A stretch of DNA of 30,078 nt, taken from Enterococcus_E cecorum_B (GTDB taxonomy: Bacteria > Bacillota > Bacilli > Lactobacillales > Enterococcaceae). The translations under genes were made by a program, and so were the position numbers. Under the pieces are notes generated by a model. The model did not search any database. It saw nothing but the letters and a program-made list of their open reading frames with translations, and was not told the DNA's origin. Location: positions 1-30,078 of the forward strand of contig CAMMST010000028.1 in assembly GCA_946499615.1 (NCBI GenBank), read 5' to 3'. Positions 7,241-15,567 of this stretch are shown piece by piece (the first letter of the stretch is position 1; the number at the start of each line of letters is the position of its first letter).

Positions 7241-7333
7241 CATGAAGGTTGCTTTTAAGATATTTCCTTTAAAAAAATTAGATTCATCCATTAAATTTAC
7301 TCAAAAAGAGATAAATACCTAAGATGATATGAT

Positions 7334-7594
7334 TTATTTTCCATCAATCATACCTCTTACATTAGTGAACACGGCTTCATGTGATAGTCTCTCATTTGTC
7401 ATAGCTGCTTGTTTGTCAGCTTCATCGAGTTTTTCTTCTATATCTTCAGTTAGACTTGAGTATTTCTCTAAACTTAATACAACCATAGCACCATAACCAT
7501 TTTTAGTAAGATATGCAGGTTTTCCACTATTTACAATCCCTTCAATTTCAGGAAATTTATTTCTAAAATCAGAAACAGGACGGATATGCATCAT
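7334..7594 (-). CDS. Phd/YefM-type antitoxin, apparently without its toxin
   Basis: An 86-residue antitoxin. The N-terminal part (IRPVSDFRNKFPEIEGIVNSG, then PAYLTKNGYGAMVVLSLEKY) is the Phd/YefM DNA-binding and dimerisation domain; the C-terminal half is the disordered toxin-binding tail, ending in AVFTNVRGMIDGK. In type II systems a RelE/ParE toxin gene normally overlaps the 3' end. None is present here: about 90 bases downstream hold only a 23-codon frame with no match I can see. GGAG lies eight bases before the ATG. A Fic gene lies upstream, but 300 bases and a terminator separate the two, so this does not look like a phd-doc operon. Probably a solitary antitoxin. Confidence 0.8.
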   Translation of the reverse strand: MMHIRPVSDFRNKFPEIEGIVNSGKPAYLTKNGYGAMVVLSLEKYSSLTEDIEEKLDEADKQAAMTNERLSHEAVFTNVRGMIDGK

Positions 7595-7905
7595 TCAAAT
7601 CACTCCAAACATATATATATTATCGTAATTCTAACGCGTAAATTGTCGATTGTGTATGAATATCTGAAATTTTGCGAGATTTATATGTAAGATTCCATCC
7701 GTCAAGAAAAAGGTCAGATAGGTTCAAGAACAACTTGAAACACATGAGCTATCTTCCAGACTAATCCTTGGTGTCTCAATCTTGCCAACAAAAAAATCCT
7801 ATGCATTGATCACAGGATTTTTTGATTATTTACACTCTCTCAAACTACTCAAAAACTCAAGTAGATTATCTGCAACAAATATCTGCTTCGTAATTATCAC
7901 TTACA
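7595..7905. other. Intergenic gap without a gene
   Basis: About 310 bases between the antitoxin and the Fic gene. It holds the Fic terminator and a small palindrome (TTCAAG at 7723-7728 and CTTGAA at 7734-7739). No open frame with a ribosome site was seen. Confidence 0.5.
7790..7823 (-). terminator. Terminator after the Fic gene
   Basis: AAAAAATCCT (7791-7800) pairs with AGGATTTTTT (7814-7823). T-runs occur in both directions, so it may work on both strands. Confidence 0.75.
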
Positions 7906-8793
7906 TCAGTCTTCATACGGAATCTGAAAATAATCGAGGTATGACTTAAATTTATCTTGGGCAGTAAGACAGGTATCTAATAGATAGTTAACATCATCAT
8001 TCCACTCCTTCAGCCCACGATAATAGAAATACTTCAACTGATCTTCAATGATGAACGGCACAATATCATATTTTAAGCACTCTTTGAATAGAATTAATCG
8101 ACCTACTCTACCATTGCCATCTTGAAACGGATGTATTTTCTCAAAGCGAACATGAAAGTCTAATAATGTTTGTAAATCTTTTGTGTCTTGTTGATGGTAT
8201 TCTTGCAAAAGTTGACGCATTTTTATGGCCACATATTCTGGTGCAGTGGTTTCTTGGCCTCCCACTTCATTTGGCAATCGTTTATAGTCTCCAACAACGA
8301 ACCAATCTTTCCGCGAATCACTTGTTCCACTTTTCAAATAAGCATGAAGTTGTTTGATTATTTTCTCAGATAAAGGTTTGGTTGCTTGTTCTAATATATA
8401 GTCAAAACAACGAAAATGATTCGCTGTTTCTACAATATCATCAACATTCACAACATCATCCATTAAGCCGATAGTATTGGTTTCAAAAATATATCTTGTT
8501 TGCTCATTTGTTAATTGACTTCCTTCGATATGATTAGAATTGTAGGTGAGTTCAATCTGCGTCTTATGATAGATTCCCCCAGAAAGATGACTCGTCTTTT
8601 CCTGTATTAATCTCATCAATAGTTTGGAAGGTATTTTTGAATTTTGTGGTAGTTTCGCATTTATGGGAATCTGCCATCGATTATCAATTTTTTTTGCACC
8701 ATGGATTTGCCCATTTCTGCAATATTTCTGCACGACACTCTTGGATAAACCATATTTCTCAGAGAATTGACTGACAGTAACATAATTGCTCAT
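7906..8793 (-). CDS. Fic domain protein with N-terminal helix-turn-helix (class II, self-inhibited)
   Basis: A 295-residue protein. Residues 1-48 resemble an excisionase/MerR-like DNA-binding domain (VSQFSEKYGLSKSVVQKYCRNGQIHGAKK). The inhibitory motif S86-N-H-I-E90-G91, of the form S/TxxxE/NG, lies before the Fic core, and the full catalytic motif HPFQDGNGRVGR is at residues 221-232 (His221 is the base). Fic enzymes with this motif transfer AMP from ATP to a hydroxyl of a target protein, and the inhibitory Glu blocks activity until released. Target unknown. It follows the HAD gene by 27 bases, so the two may be cotranscribed. The ribosome site is AAAGAAAGG at a longish distance. Confidence 0.88.
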   Translation of the reverse strand: MSNYVTVSQFSEKYGLSKSVVQKYCRNGQIHGAKKIDNRWQIPINAKLPQNSKIPSKLLMRLIQEKTSHLSGGIYHKTQIELTYNSNHIEGSQLTNEQTRYIFETNTIGLMDDVVNVDDIVETANHFRCFDYILEQATKPLSEKIIKQLHAYLKSGTSDSRKDWFVVGDYKRLPNEVGGQETTAPEYVAIKMRQLLQEYHQQDTKDLQTLLDFHVRFEKIHPFQDGNGRVGRLILFKECLKYDIVPFIIEDQLKYFYYRGLKEWNDDVNYLLDTCLTAQDKFKSYLDYFQIPYED

Positions 8794-8820
8794 TTTTCTA
8801 CTAAACCTTTCTTTACACGG

Positions 8821-9624
8821 TTAAAACAACTTATCCAAAACTTCCAGCACGCCATCTTCTTCATTGGATGGACAGACAAATTTAGCCGCTTCTTTTACAT
8901 TTTCGGGCGCATTTTGCATGGCATAACTTCGTCCACAATATTGTAACATTTCAATATCATTGCCACCATCCCCAAATGACACACATTGCTCAGGAGTTAT
9001 CCGCCATCTTTGGACCAATTTCGCTAACCCTGATGCTTTATTACAACCAGGCATAATCAAATCTACCCAGCCATGTCCACTAGTTGTTACGTCCACTATG
9101 CCATTCAATTGTTGACACAACAAGTTGTAAAAGTAACTTGTTTTTTCATCTGGGACTAAAAGCGAGACTTTCAAGAATTGATCGTCAATCTGTGATAAAT
9201 CGTCTACCCACTTTAAGCGATGATAGTAAACTTTAGCCAACTCAAAAAATTCTGATGAAACATTCGCTCTTTGACAGTAAGCACATTCTACCCCACTAAT
9301 AATCGCTTGAACTTCAGGATAGTTATAGCAGAGTTCAGCAATTCTTTTCACCACTTCACGAGGCATATCAACAGCAAAAACCATGTGCCCTTCGTCAACA
9401 ATATAGGCTCCATTTTCAGCAACAAAAGCAAATTCATGATGTTGCTCTGGAAATAAATCGCGTAACTGATAGTATTGATTCCCACTTGCGACAACAAAAC
9501 GACACCCAACAGCGTTCATTCTGGACAAAATTTTCTCAAAACGTGGACGATCAAAGCTATAATCCGCCCTTACAAACGTACCATCTACGTCCACTGCAAC
9601 TAACTTTATCTCGTGCTGACTCAT
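8821..9624 (-). CDS. HAD-superfamily Cof-type phosphatase (IIB)
   Basis: A 267-residue HAD-IIB hydrolase. Motif I is VAVDVDGTF near residues 9-17, motif II includes VVASGN, and motif IV is GDGGNDIEML near residues 220-229. Family members dephosphorylate sugar phosphates, nucleotides or flavin precursors in the cytoplasm; the substrate here is not predictable. The start is ATG 9622-9624 with GGGAGG six bases upstream; an open frame continues further upstream into the previous gene but is not coding. It follows the other HAD gene by 14 bases, forming a tandem pair. Confidence 0.88.
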   Translation of the reverse strand: MSQHEIKLVAVDVDGTFVRADYSFDRPRFEKILSRMNAVGCRFVVASGNQYYQLRDLFPEQHHEFAFVAENGAYIVDEGHMVFAVDMPREVVKRIAELCYNYPEVQAIISGVECAYCQRANVSSEFFELAKVYYHRLKWVDDLSQIDDQFLKVSLLVPDEKTSYFYNLLCQQLNGIVDVTTSGHGWVDLIMPGCNKASGLAKLVQRWRITPEQCVSFGDGGNDIEMLQYCGRSYAMQNAPENVKEAAKFVCPSNEEDGVLEVLDKLF

Positions 9625-9638
9625 ATGAAACCTCCCAT

Positions 9639-10418
9639 TTAGATTAACCCTTTTTCTAAACAATAATGATAAATGCCATCTTCTGCCACATGACCACAAA
9701 CATCATCGGCAATGGCTTTGACATGGTCTAGTGCATTCCCCATCGCTACCCCTGTTCCTACTGTCTGTAACATCTCAATATCATTACCACCATCACCAAA
9801 GGCCAATGCTTTTTCTTTGCTAAAGCCATAAAAATCCAAAATGGACGCCACACCTACACCTTTGCCGCCAGTTTTTGGAATTAAATCAAAAGCCTTATCC
9901 CACCAAGCTGCAATCTTTGAATCATGCACACCGTCTAAAACAATTGGATAATCATCCTTAGTCCCGCTCATCATTATTTGGTAAACGACATGATCTCGTA
10001 CCAATTCATCAAAATTATCGGCAACATTCACTTTAAAACCACCCACATTAAAGTAGGCCACCAATTCTTCATCTGCATAATTTGCCGCGATAAAATCCTT
10101 CGTCGCAATCGATAAGGCACGATTCACTTTAGTACTATTTTTGATAACAGTATGTACATCTTCTTTACTCAATGGATTGCTGTGGATATCGCAATCTTTA
10201 GTATAACAATATGAACCATTAAAAGTTAAAAAAGCATCAAAGTCTACACCCTCAAAATGTGGGATTTGAATCGGTGCACGACCACTTGCTAGACAGAGTT
10301 TAATTCCTTTTTCTTGCAATCGAATTAAGGTTTCTAACATTTTTTCTGAAATTTTCTTTCTATTCATATCGATAAGCGTACCATCAATATCGAAAAAAAT
10401 AATTTTGGTCTGAGTCAT
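9639..10418 (-). CDS. HAD-superfamily Cof-type phosphatase (IIB)
   Basis: A 259-residue HAD-IIB hydrolase. IIFFDIDGTL at residues 5-14 is motif I (Asp nucleophile pair), CLASGR is motif II, and FGDGGNDIEML near 205 is motif IV. It is related to the neighbour at 8821 but clearly diverged, so this is an old duplication or family expansion. The start is ATG 10416-10418 with AGGA upstream; in-frame ATGs further upstream lie before the ribosome site. A TATACT box lies about 30 bases upstream with a weak -35. Substrate unknown. Confidence 0.88.
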   Translation of the reverse strand: MTQTKIIFFDIDGTLIDMNRKKISEKMLETLIRLQEKGIKLCLASGRAPIQIPHFEGVDFDAFLTFNGSYCYTKDCDIHSNPLSKEDVHTVIKNSTKVNRALSIATKDFIAANYADEELVAYFNVGGFKVNVADNFDELVRDHVVYQIMMSGTKDDYPIVLDGVHDSKIAAWWDKAFDLIPKTGGKGVGVASILDFYGFSKEKALAFGDGGNDIEMLQTVGTGVAMGNALDHVKAIADDVCGHVAEDGIYHYCLEKGLI

Positions 10419-10499
10419 ATACAACATCCTAACTTTAAAATTCATACACATTAAGTATAACATAACTAGCATATGAAAACAGTATCATTTTGCAAATTC

Positions 10500-10535
10500 A
10501 AAAAAGCCAGAAATGCTTGCTACACTCCTGGCTTT
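10500..10535 (-). terminator. Terminator after the DUF4230 gene
   Basis: AAAGCCAG (10503-10510) pairs with CTGGCTTT (10528-10535), and six T follow on the minus strand. Confidence 0.75.
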
Positions 10536-10541
10536 GCTTTG

Positions 10542-11120
10542 CTATTTTTGTTGGATTACTAGCTTGCGGTCTTGGATATTATCTTCTAACATGCCTTTAA
10601 AAATGACCGCTGTTTGTTGATCTGCACGTTTTAATAATGATTTCACATCACCTTTTTTCTGTACATCTTCCTTGGCTTTTGATATCGCATCTAATAAGCT
10701 TTGTTTTTGATTGGCCTTAAATAAAGCAAAGGATTGATCATAGAATTTGATTGATTTTTCATCGATATTGATGTTTTTGATTTTTGACTTTGGTATTGTC
10801 ACGGTTACCTTATCATCGCTTACCTTGATTTTAACCTTTTTCATATCAATACCTGCTGTTAATTCTGCCCGATAAGTCATCGCAAACGAATCTTTATTGA
10901 TAATCATAATCCCTTTTTTATCATCATAATGCAATAACCCATTGTAAATCATTTTGGCAGATACTAGATCACTGGCATTTTCCAATTTATTTGAGATGAA
11001 TTGATTGGTAATCACAGGTTTTCTAAAATGCTTAAACACCAGAAACCCTCCGACAAGCACCATGATTAGAATGGCTGTGGTAATAAGTTTTTTCATACCA
11101 AACGCTGCTAATTTTTTCAT
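10542..11120 (-). CDS. DUF4230 membrane-anchored protein
   Basis: A 192-residue protein. Residues 9-30 form one membrane segment after a short basic N-terminus, so the remainder is probably outside the cytoplasm. The segment with YRAELTAGIDMKKVKIKV, then TVTIPKSKI, then SIKFYDQSFALF is the DUF4230 core, a family of unknown function found in many Firmicutes. The C-terminal third is helical and Lys-rich. The start is ATG 11118-11120, five bases after GGAGG; a TTG at 11130-11132 overlaps that site. A TTGACA-16-GATAAT promoter lies very close upstream. Confidence 0.8.
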   Translation of the reverse strand: MKKLAAFGMKKLITTAILIMVLVGGFLVFKHFRKPVITNQFISNKLENASDLVSAKMIYNGLLHYDDKKGIMIINKDSFAMTYRAELTAGIDMKKVKIKVSDDKVTVTIPKSKIKNINIDEKSIKFYDQSFALFKANQKQSLLDAISKAKEDVQKKGDVKSLLKRADQQTAVIFKGMLEDNIQDRKLVIQQK

Positions 11121-11131
11121 AACATCCTCCA

Positions 11132-11159
11132 ATTATCTAATATTGATAAATTCTGTCAA
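11132..11159 (-). promoter_or_regulatory. Promoter candidate for the DUF4230 gene
   Basis: On the minus strand TTGACA and GATAAT are separated by 16 bases. The predicted leader would be only about 10 bases before the ATG and would barely include the ribosome site, so an upstream promoter may also exist. Confidence 0.45.
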
Positions 11160-11409
11160 TATTTCTTCCCTCGATTCGCGACTAATTGAATCTATCTTAA
11201 AAGACTGTGTAAATTTCGCGAATAAGCATTGAATAATCCTGGATATTGACATAAAAGAATATTATCGAAAAAATAGATAGATGTAAATAGGCTTTATCTT
11301 AATATTTATCATAAGTAAAGATGACATTAGACAGATGGTAAAAGTATCTGCTCGACCTCTGTAAAAATCCCTTCAAATTGGACAAGTTTCATCTTTACAT
11401 CAACTCTTG
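11160..11409. other. Intergenic gap with inverted repeats
   Basis: About 250 bases without a convincing gene. Two inverted repeats stand out: ATTCGCGA with TTCGCGAAT near 11172-11222, and GTAAAGATGA (11315-11324) with TCATCTTTAC (11389-11398), which encloses a smaller CAGAT/ATCTG stem. No T-run follows them, so they are not plain terminators. They may belong to the 3' region of the YkvA transcript or to a small RNA. Confidence 0.35.
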
Positions 11410-11778
11410 TCATTTCAAAAAAATTCGAATCAATATTAAAACAACTATCAACCATTTGATAAGAATCGGCAAGGCATAATACCACTTTTTCATTTGTTTA
11501 GTTGCTATCAATTCTTGAGCCTCGTTTTTCGCTTTTTGCCATACAGGTTTAGGAATACACTTGATGGTCAACACAATTAACATTGGTAAAATGACCAAAT
11601 CATCTAAATACCCTAACACTGGGATAAAATTCGGAATCAAATCAATTGGTGATAAGGCATAAGCAATGGTTAAGAAAGCCAAGATTTTTGCTATAATGGG
11701 CGTTTCACTAGATTTCATCACCAAATAAATCGCAGGAATATCTTGTTTTAGCTGTTTGGCTCGTTGCTTTAGATTCAT
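11410..11778 (-). CDS. DUF1232 (YkvA-family) membrane protein
   Basis: A 122-residue protein. The conserved DUF1232 core ALSPIDLIPNFIPVLGYLDDLVI lies near residues 41-63 and is membrane-associated, and a second hydrophobic segment closes the C-terminus (about residues 103-121). The family has no fixed function; members sit in the cytoplasmic membrane. The ribosome site is AGTAGG upstream of the ATG. It follows the GyrI-like fragment by 7 bases. Confidence 0.85.
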   Translation of the reverse strand: MNLKQRAKQLKQDIPAIYLVMKSSETPIIAKILAFLTIAYALSPIDLIPNFIPVLGYLDDLVILPMLIVLTIKCIPKPVWQKAKNEAQELIATKQMKKWYYALPILIKWLIVVLILIRIFLK

Positions 11779-11785
11779 CGCATAC

Positions 11786-12055
11786 CTACTTCTTTGGACG
11801 AACCGGATGGCGAAGGATTGTTTTCAGCTTCTCGGGTGCACATCTTCTCGGGTCAGATAGATAAATTTCATGATGATGCCGTTGCGAGCTAAAATCTTCT
11901 TCATAGCCAACTTCTGCGAGATAACTAGTCATTTTTTCCACCGTTTGAATTTCCGTATCATATGGACCGATATGCATCATTTGTACGACTTCTCCTACAT
12001 CAATCATCATTAGTTTAGCCTGCACCAATTCCAATCCATTGCCAATCGATAACAA
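11786..12055 (-). pseudogene. GyrI-like protein, C-terminal fragment
   Basis: About 80 residues match the C-terminal part of stand-alone GyrI-like small-molecule-binding proteins: VVQMMHIGPYD, then the HHHEIYLSDPRRCAPEKLKTILRHP tail. Full proteins of this type have roughly 200 residues; the first 120 or so are missing. The frame has no good start: it opens at a TTG inside the preceding small membrane-protein gene, with no ribosome site. A later ATG pair (after GTAGGAGAAG) could give a 69-residue stub. The most likely reading is a 5' deletion that joined the remnant to the gene upstream. Confidence 0.7.
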
Positions 12056-12209
12056 TACTAATCATCATCCCTACAAAAAAGCCAATTAATATGCCTTCTA
12101 TCAGATAACTCGTTTGTGCTTTTGTTGGATTAGCTTTCATATATTGGATACCACCGATAACTGAGATTGCTAAAAATACGAAACCAGCAATAATTTTTGT
12201 CAATTGCAT
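12015..12209 (-). CDS. Small two-helix membrane protein
   Basis: A 64-residue protein with two hydrophobic segments (about residues 5-22 and 37-57). The ATG at 12207-12209 overlaps the previous stop (TGATG); a TTG at 12201-12203 is also possible, because it lies six bases after GGGTG. The C-terminal residues are encoded over the GyrI fragment in another frame, so the natural end may have been altered by the same deletion. Function unknown. Confidence 0.5.
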   Translation of the reverse strand: MQLTKIIAGFVFLAISVIGGIQYMKANPTKAQTSYLIEGILIGFFVGMMISIVIDWQWIGIGAG

Positions 12210-12778
12210 CACCCTACTATTGAACGAAAATTAATAAACTGTTCATAACTTTTCTCAGGATCTTGCCACCAATAGCTGTATTTTGGCAAACGATGCCGCT
12301 GAAATTGTAGCCATAATTTGGAAATATCATTTACTGAAATCAAAACACCTTGGTCTATCTCTAATTCAAGTACGATATTATCTAATTTTTTAGAATAATT
12401 TATCGCATTTTCCTGAATCTCAATTACTAACTTACCAGTAAAAAAGTATGGATAATCTAAATTTTTATATTGCCATGGAATCGGAATACGAAAATTGATT
12501 CTCTTTGATAAATCGTAGGCTTGTTTTTCGGGCATAGGATTAACTGAATGAATGGTTGGGTATTGCCCACTTTTTGTATAGACGGTCATCGTGTGAATCG
12601 AAAATTTCTTATTCTCTATTTTATATTCACACCAAAACCCTCGGTAATTGGCGGTCCCCCACATCGTCAAATCTAAGCCAAATTCTTTTGTAGATGAAAA
12701 ATCTAAATCGCTGCTTAATGCTAAAATATTACAGGATTTGCCATTAAAAATAATTGTATCTTGTATCTGTTTGGTCAT
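12209..12778 (-). CDS. Uncharacterised protein
   Basis: I do not recognise a family. It has 189 residues, rich in Trp, Tyr and Phe, with predicted beta structure, no signal peptide and no membrane segment. The start is ATG 12776-12778, eight bases after AGGTGG; two upstream GTGs are part of, or before, that site. It follows the 508-residue gene with no gap beyond the ribosome site, so the two are one transcription unit. The C-terminal half reads LELEIDQGVLISVNDISKLW, then YSYWWQDPEKSYEQF. Confidence 0.6.
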   Translation of the reverse strand: MTKQIQDTIIFNGKSCNILALSSDLDFSSTKEFGLDLTMWGTANYRGFWCEYKIENKKFSIHTMTVYTKSGQYPTIHSVNPMPEKQAYDLSKRINFRIPIPWQYKNLDYPYFFTGKLVIEIQENAINYSKKLDNIVLELEIDQGVLISVNDISKLWLQFQRHRLPKYSYWWQDPEKSYEQFINFRSIVG

Positions 12779-12790
12779 ACATTTCACCAC

Positions 12791-14317
12791 CTACGTTAAT
12801 GCAAAATCGATGGACAAATCTTCAATAGAAACAAATTTTTTCCAAGCAATCATAAAGCCATAATAATCAGGATGGCGATTATACATTTCTGTACGCCAAT
12901 ATTCGTAAAAAGGTAAGTGATGTTTAGAATTAGTAATTTCACCACCATCAAAATTAGTAACTATGCCTGTTGCTCCAAAAGTAAGTCCACCTTTTTCCCA
13001 TTGCCAACCTTTACTGAATTCATCACTTAGCACATCAACCTCATGCCAAGTTGTTAAATCAATATTAGATAAGAGTTTGAGTGTCTTGATTTTATCTGGC
13101 GTTACACCAATTGGCTGCATTTTAAGAACACAATCGACTGAATACTTATCATCAACAAAGTGATATTGGATAATTTTCATCGGTATTGGTTGCTGATTTA
13201 ATTCAATCCAAAAATAGCCCATCGGTGTTTCTAACATATGATAAGTACCTTCTTTAAAGTTAGGGTCTACTTTTGAAAAATCTAATACTTTTTTATCCAT
13301 TAACGTTAGCACTCGTTCAATCGCCCGTTCTTCATTAAATGTTGAATATAACTTCGCAACAGTTTTTAATTTAACAAGTGGAAAGTTTAGATGTAGCGTT
13401 TCAGGATAACTCTCATAAATATTGATGATTTGCGCTTCTTTTAGCACATTTTCTTTTCCAACTGGCACCACCACCCAATCGTCTTCAGTCATCGAGCGGT
13501 CAGGGCAAGCATAAGAATATAATTTGCCATACTCGTCAAAAGCAACTTCAGCTAAACGTAATTTACCGGACTGTTGAAACGGCACCACTTTATTTGATGG
13601 CAATAGGGGATCACACTTTGGTAAAACCCAGTAACTAATCTGATCAGCAGTAAACCATTGATGATATTCCGTTATTTGTGACCCATCAGCTAAATCCTCG
13701 TCCACCAAGTAATACCGATTATCTCGAATCAGCAAACTGCAATCTTTCCAGTAAAAATCATAATCGATATTTTGCGTATAATGAAAACTTGGATTGCCTG
13801 CAAAACTCAAAATAATTTTACAGCCCCAAACACCATCAAATGTAACCAATAATTTATTTTCTCGAAGGACGATTTTTTCAATATAAGCATCATGTAGGTG
13901 ACGTGAAATAGTCAAAAAGTTTTGAATTTCTTGTTCATTTGAGATATGTCGATAATTTGTCTGCTTTAATTTACTATCCAAATCCACACATTTTTGAACA
14001 AGCGAATGTGGCACGCGATTATCTCTTAAATTTTCCAGTATCTCAGGTGAAATCAATGGATGAATGCCGCCTTCCCCTCTCTCATTTACTTGCCAATCAC
14101 TTTGATCCGAGTCTAAAAATAATAGCATCGGTTCATAAGATTTATTATTAGGTAAAAATTCATGTTGTAGGATTAATTTTGTCTTCGTTTTGTCCAGTAT
14201 GAGGTAAACATAATCATACCAAACATCATTGGCTAGTTGATTTTTTTTCGTACAAATACAACCAAAAACCATTGAATAATAAAAACTTCCATCTAGACAT
14301 CGCACAATGGCCTGCAC
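12791..14317 (-). CDS. Uncharacterised 508-residue protein
   Basis: A large soluble protein with no signal peptide. At least three regions can be told apart. Residues about 130-205 carry the pattern HDAYIEKIVL ... LLVTFDGVWGCKIILSF, a small beta domain seen in other uncharacterised Firmicutes proteins. Residues about 265-325 read LYSYACPDRSMTEDDWVVVPVG, similar to short beta-barrel modules of unknown role. The C-terminus is Trp/Tyr-rich. I cannot name a function. The start is GTG 14315-14317, six bases after AAGGTG; the GTG at 14324-14326 is inside that site. An extended -10 promoter (TGCTATAAT) lies upstream. Confidence 0.6.
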   Translation of the reverse strand: MQAIVRCLDGSFYYSMVFGCICTKKNQLANDVWYDYVYLILDKTKTKLILQHEFLPNNKSYEPMLLFLDSDQSDWQVNERGEGGIHPLISPEILENLRDNRVPHSLVQKCVDLDSKLKQTNYRHISNEQEIQNFLTISRHLHDAYIEKIVLRENKLLVTFDGVWGCKIILSFAGNPSFHYTQNIDYDFYWKDCSLLIRDNRYYLVDEDLADGSQITEYHQWFTADQISYWVLPKCDPLLPSNKVVPFQQSGKLRLAEVAFDEYGKLYSYACPDRSMTEDDWVVVPVGKENVLKEAQIINIYESYPETLHLNFPLVKLKTVAKLYSTFNEERAIERVLTLMDKKVLDFSKVDPNFKEGTYHMLETPMGYFWIELNQQPIPMKIIQYHFVDDKYSVDCVLKMQPIGVTPDKIKTLKLLSNIDLTTWHEVDVLSDEFSKGWQWEKGGLTFGATGIVTNFDGGEITNSKHHLPFYEYWRTEMYNRHPDYYGFMIAWKKFVSIEDLSIDFALT

Positions 14318-14346
14318 CTGGTTCACCTTGAATCTTTTTTCTTTAT

Positions 14347-14355
14347 ATTATAGCA
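14347..14355 (-). promoter_or_regulatory. Extended -10 promoter of the 508-residue gene
   Basis: TGCTATAAT on the minus strand is a perfect -10 with the TG extension. No good -35 is present, as is usual for this class. Confidence 0.55.
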
Positions 14356-14417
14356 AAATTCATCTTAAAAAGGCAGACAAGTTGTCATTTTAAGTCTAGC
14401 TTTTCTTCTTAATCAAT

Positions 14418-14440
14418 GCTAGAATAATTAGACACTACTT
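14418..14440 (+). promoter_or_regulatory. Extended -10 promoter candidate of the RNase HI gene
   Basis: The sequence TGCTAGAAT has the TG extension and a near-consensus -10, about 30 bases before the RNase HI start. The -35 is weak. Confidence 0.4.
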
Positions 14441-14459
14441 AGTGAAGGGAGTTTTCAAT

Positions 14460-15077
14460 ATGGCAAATACGAAATTTTATGCTGTTAAAGAAGGTCGCAC
14501 AACTGGAATATTTTTAACATGGGAAGAGTGTCAAAAACAAGTAAATGGTCATCCTGGTGCATTATACAAGAGTTTTCCAACAAAAGAAGAAGCTCTAGCC
14601 TATTTAAACAATCAGGAAACACAATTCCCTATATCTAGTGAATCAGCGACTAATTTAGCAACCCCTTATGCTTTTGTTGATGGTTCGTATAATATTACCA
14701 CTAAAGATTACGGATATGGTGGTTTTTTACAAATAGATGAAGAAACGAGAATCACCCTACAAGGAAAAGGGAATGATACTGAAAAAGCGAGCATGCGTAA
14801 TGTGGCCGGTGAAATTGATGGGGCGATGGCTGCAGTAAAAGCCGCACTTGACCACGATTTAACGCAAATAACCATTCTATACGATTATCAAGGCATTGAA
14901 AGTTGGGCGACTGGTGATTGGCAAGCCAAAAATATTTTTACTCAGCAATATCGTGATACCATGCAGACCTTAATGAGACATATTCAAATCCGTTTCGTAA
15001 AAGTCAAAGGCCACAGTGGTATTCCCGGAAATGAATTGGCCGATCAGTTAGCCAAAGAAGCCGTTGGAATCAAATAA
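14460..15077 (+). CDS. rnhA: Ribonuclease HI with N-terminal hybrid-binding domain
   Basis: A 205-residue enzyme. Residues 4-50 form the hybrid-binding domain (FYAVKEGRTTGIFLTWEEC ... VNGHPGALYKSF) that grips RNA/DNA duplexes. Residues 70-203 form the RNase H fold with the four metal-binding acids Asp74 (FVDGSY), Glu118, Asp142 (YDYQGIE) and Asp195 (ELADQLA), plus His185 in KGHSG. It cuts the RNA strand of RNA/DNA hybrids, removing R-loops and primers. The start is ATG 14460 with GAAGGGAG eight bases upstream; a GTG at 14442 lies upstream of that site. A bidirectional terminator follows. Confidence 0.92.
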   Translation: MANTKFYAVKEGRTTGIFLTWEECQKQVNGHPGALYKSFPTKEEALAYLNNQETQFPISSESATNLATPYAFVDGSYNITTKDYGYGGFLQIDEETRITLQGKGNDTEKASMRNVAGEIDGAMAAVKAALDHDLTQITILYDYQGIESWATGDWQAKNIFTQQYRDTMQTLMRHIQIRFVKVKGHSGIPGNELADQLAKEAVGIK

Positions 15078-15085
15078 AATACATG

Positions 15086-15123
15086 AAAAAGCTGCGAGTC
15101 TGAAATTAGATTCGCAGCTTTTT
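15086..15123 (+). terminator. Bidirectional terminator
   Basis: AAAAAGCTGCGA (15086-15097) and TCGCAGCTTTTT (15112-15123) form a long stem between the convergent RNase HI and OsmC genes. Confidence 0.85.
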
Positions 15124-15126
15124 GCT

Positions 15127-15567
15127 TTATTCCGTAATGATTTTACTTTCGAAGACGGGTGAATTAGTAATTGTATCATGTACAGGACATGTAGCTTCAA
15201 CAAATTCAATAAATTCTTTAATTTCTTGCTCCGTATTATCCGCTTTTACATGGAAAGTAACAGATATTTTTGAAAACCCTTTTTTCGCATTAGGATTGAT
15301 ATAGCGGAAACCATCTGGATCAAGTTCACCTTCCAAGTTTACCTTGAATGATTTCAAATTGATTTTCTTCACTCTAGCATAGGACTGCGCCACAATGACT
15401 AGACAAGCACCTAGTGAATTTAATAATGCTTCTACAGGATTCATGCCAGTATTCGTACCACCTAGATTTTTCGGTTCATCTAAAGTAAATTCGAATTCTC
15501 GAGATTTACAATTCACCTTCAATCCACCTAATGCTGTTGTTTCTGCCTTAAATACTTCAATTGCCAT
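15127..15567 (-). CDS. OsmC/Ohr-family peroxiredoxin-like protein
   Basis: A 146-residue OsmC-family protein with both family cysteines: Cys55 in LGACL and Cys127 in ATCPVH. Members reduce organic hydroperoxides using a thiol pair, usually as a cytoplasmic homodimer. The TNTGMNPVEALL stretch is the usual helix before the first cysteine. The start is ATG 15565-15567, eight bases after AGGAGG; a TTG precedes it. A weak cre-like sequence lies at 15627-15640. Confidence 0.88.
   Translation of the reverse strand: MAIEVFKAETTALGGLKVNCKSREFEFTLDEPKNLGGTNTGMNPVEALLNSLGACLVIVAQSYARVKKINLKSFKVNLEGELDPDGFRYINPNAKKGFSKISVTFHVKADNTEQEIKEFIEFVEATCPVHDTITNSPVFESKIITE

Noticed and set aside
7334..8793. phd-doc operon
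   Set aside because: The order is reversed, about 310 bases and a terminator separate the genes, and the Fic protein has its own inhibitory motif, unlike Doc.
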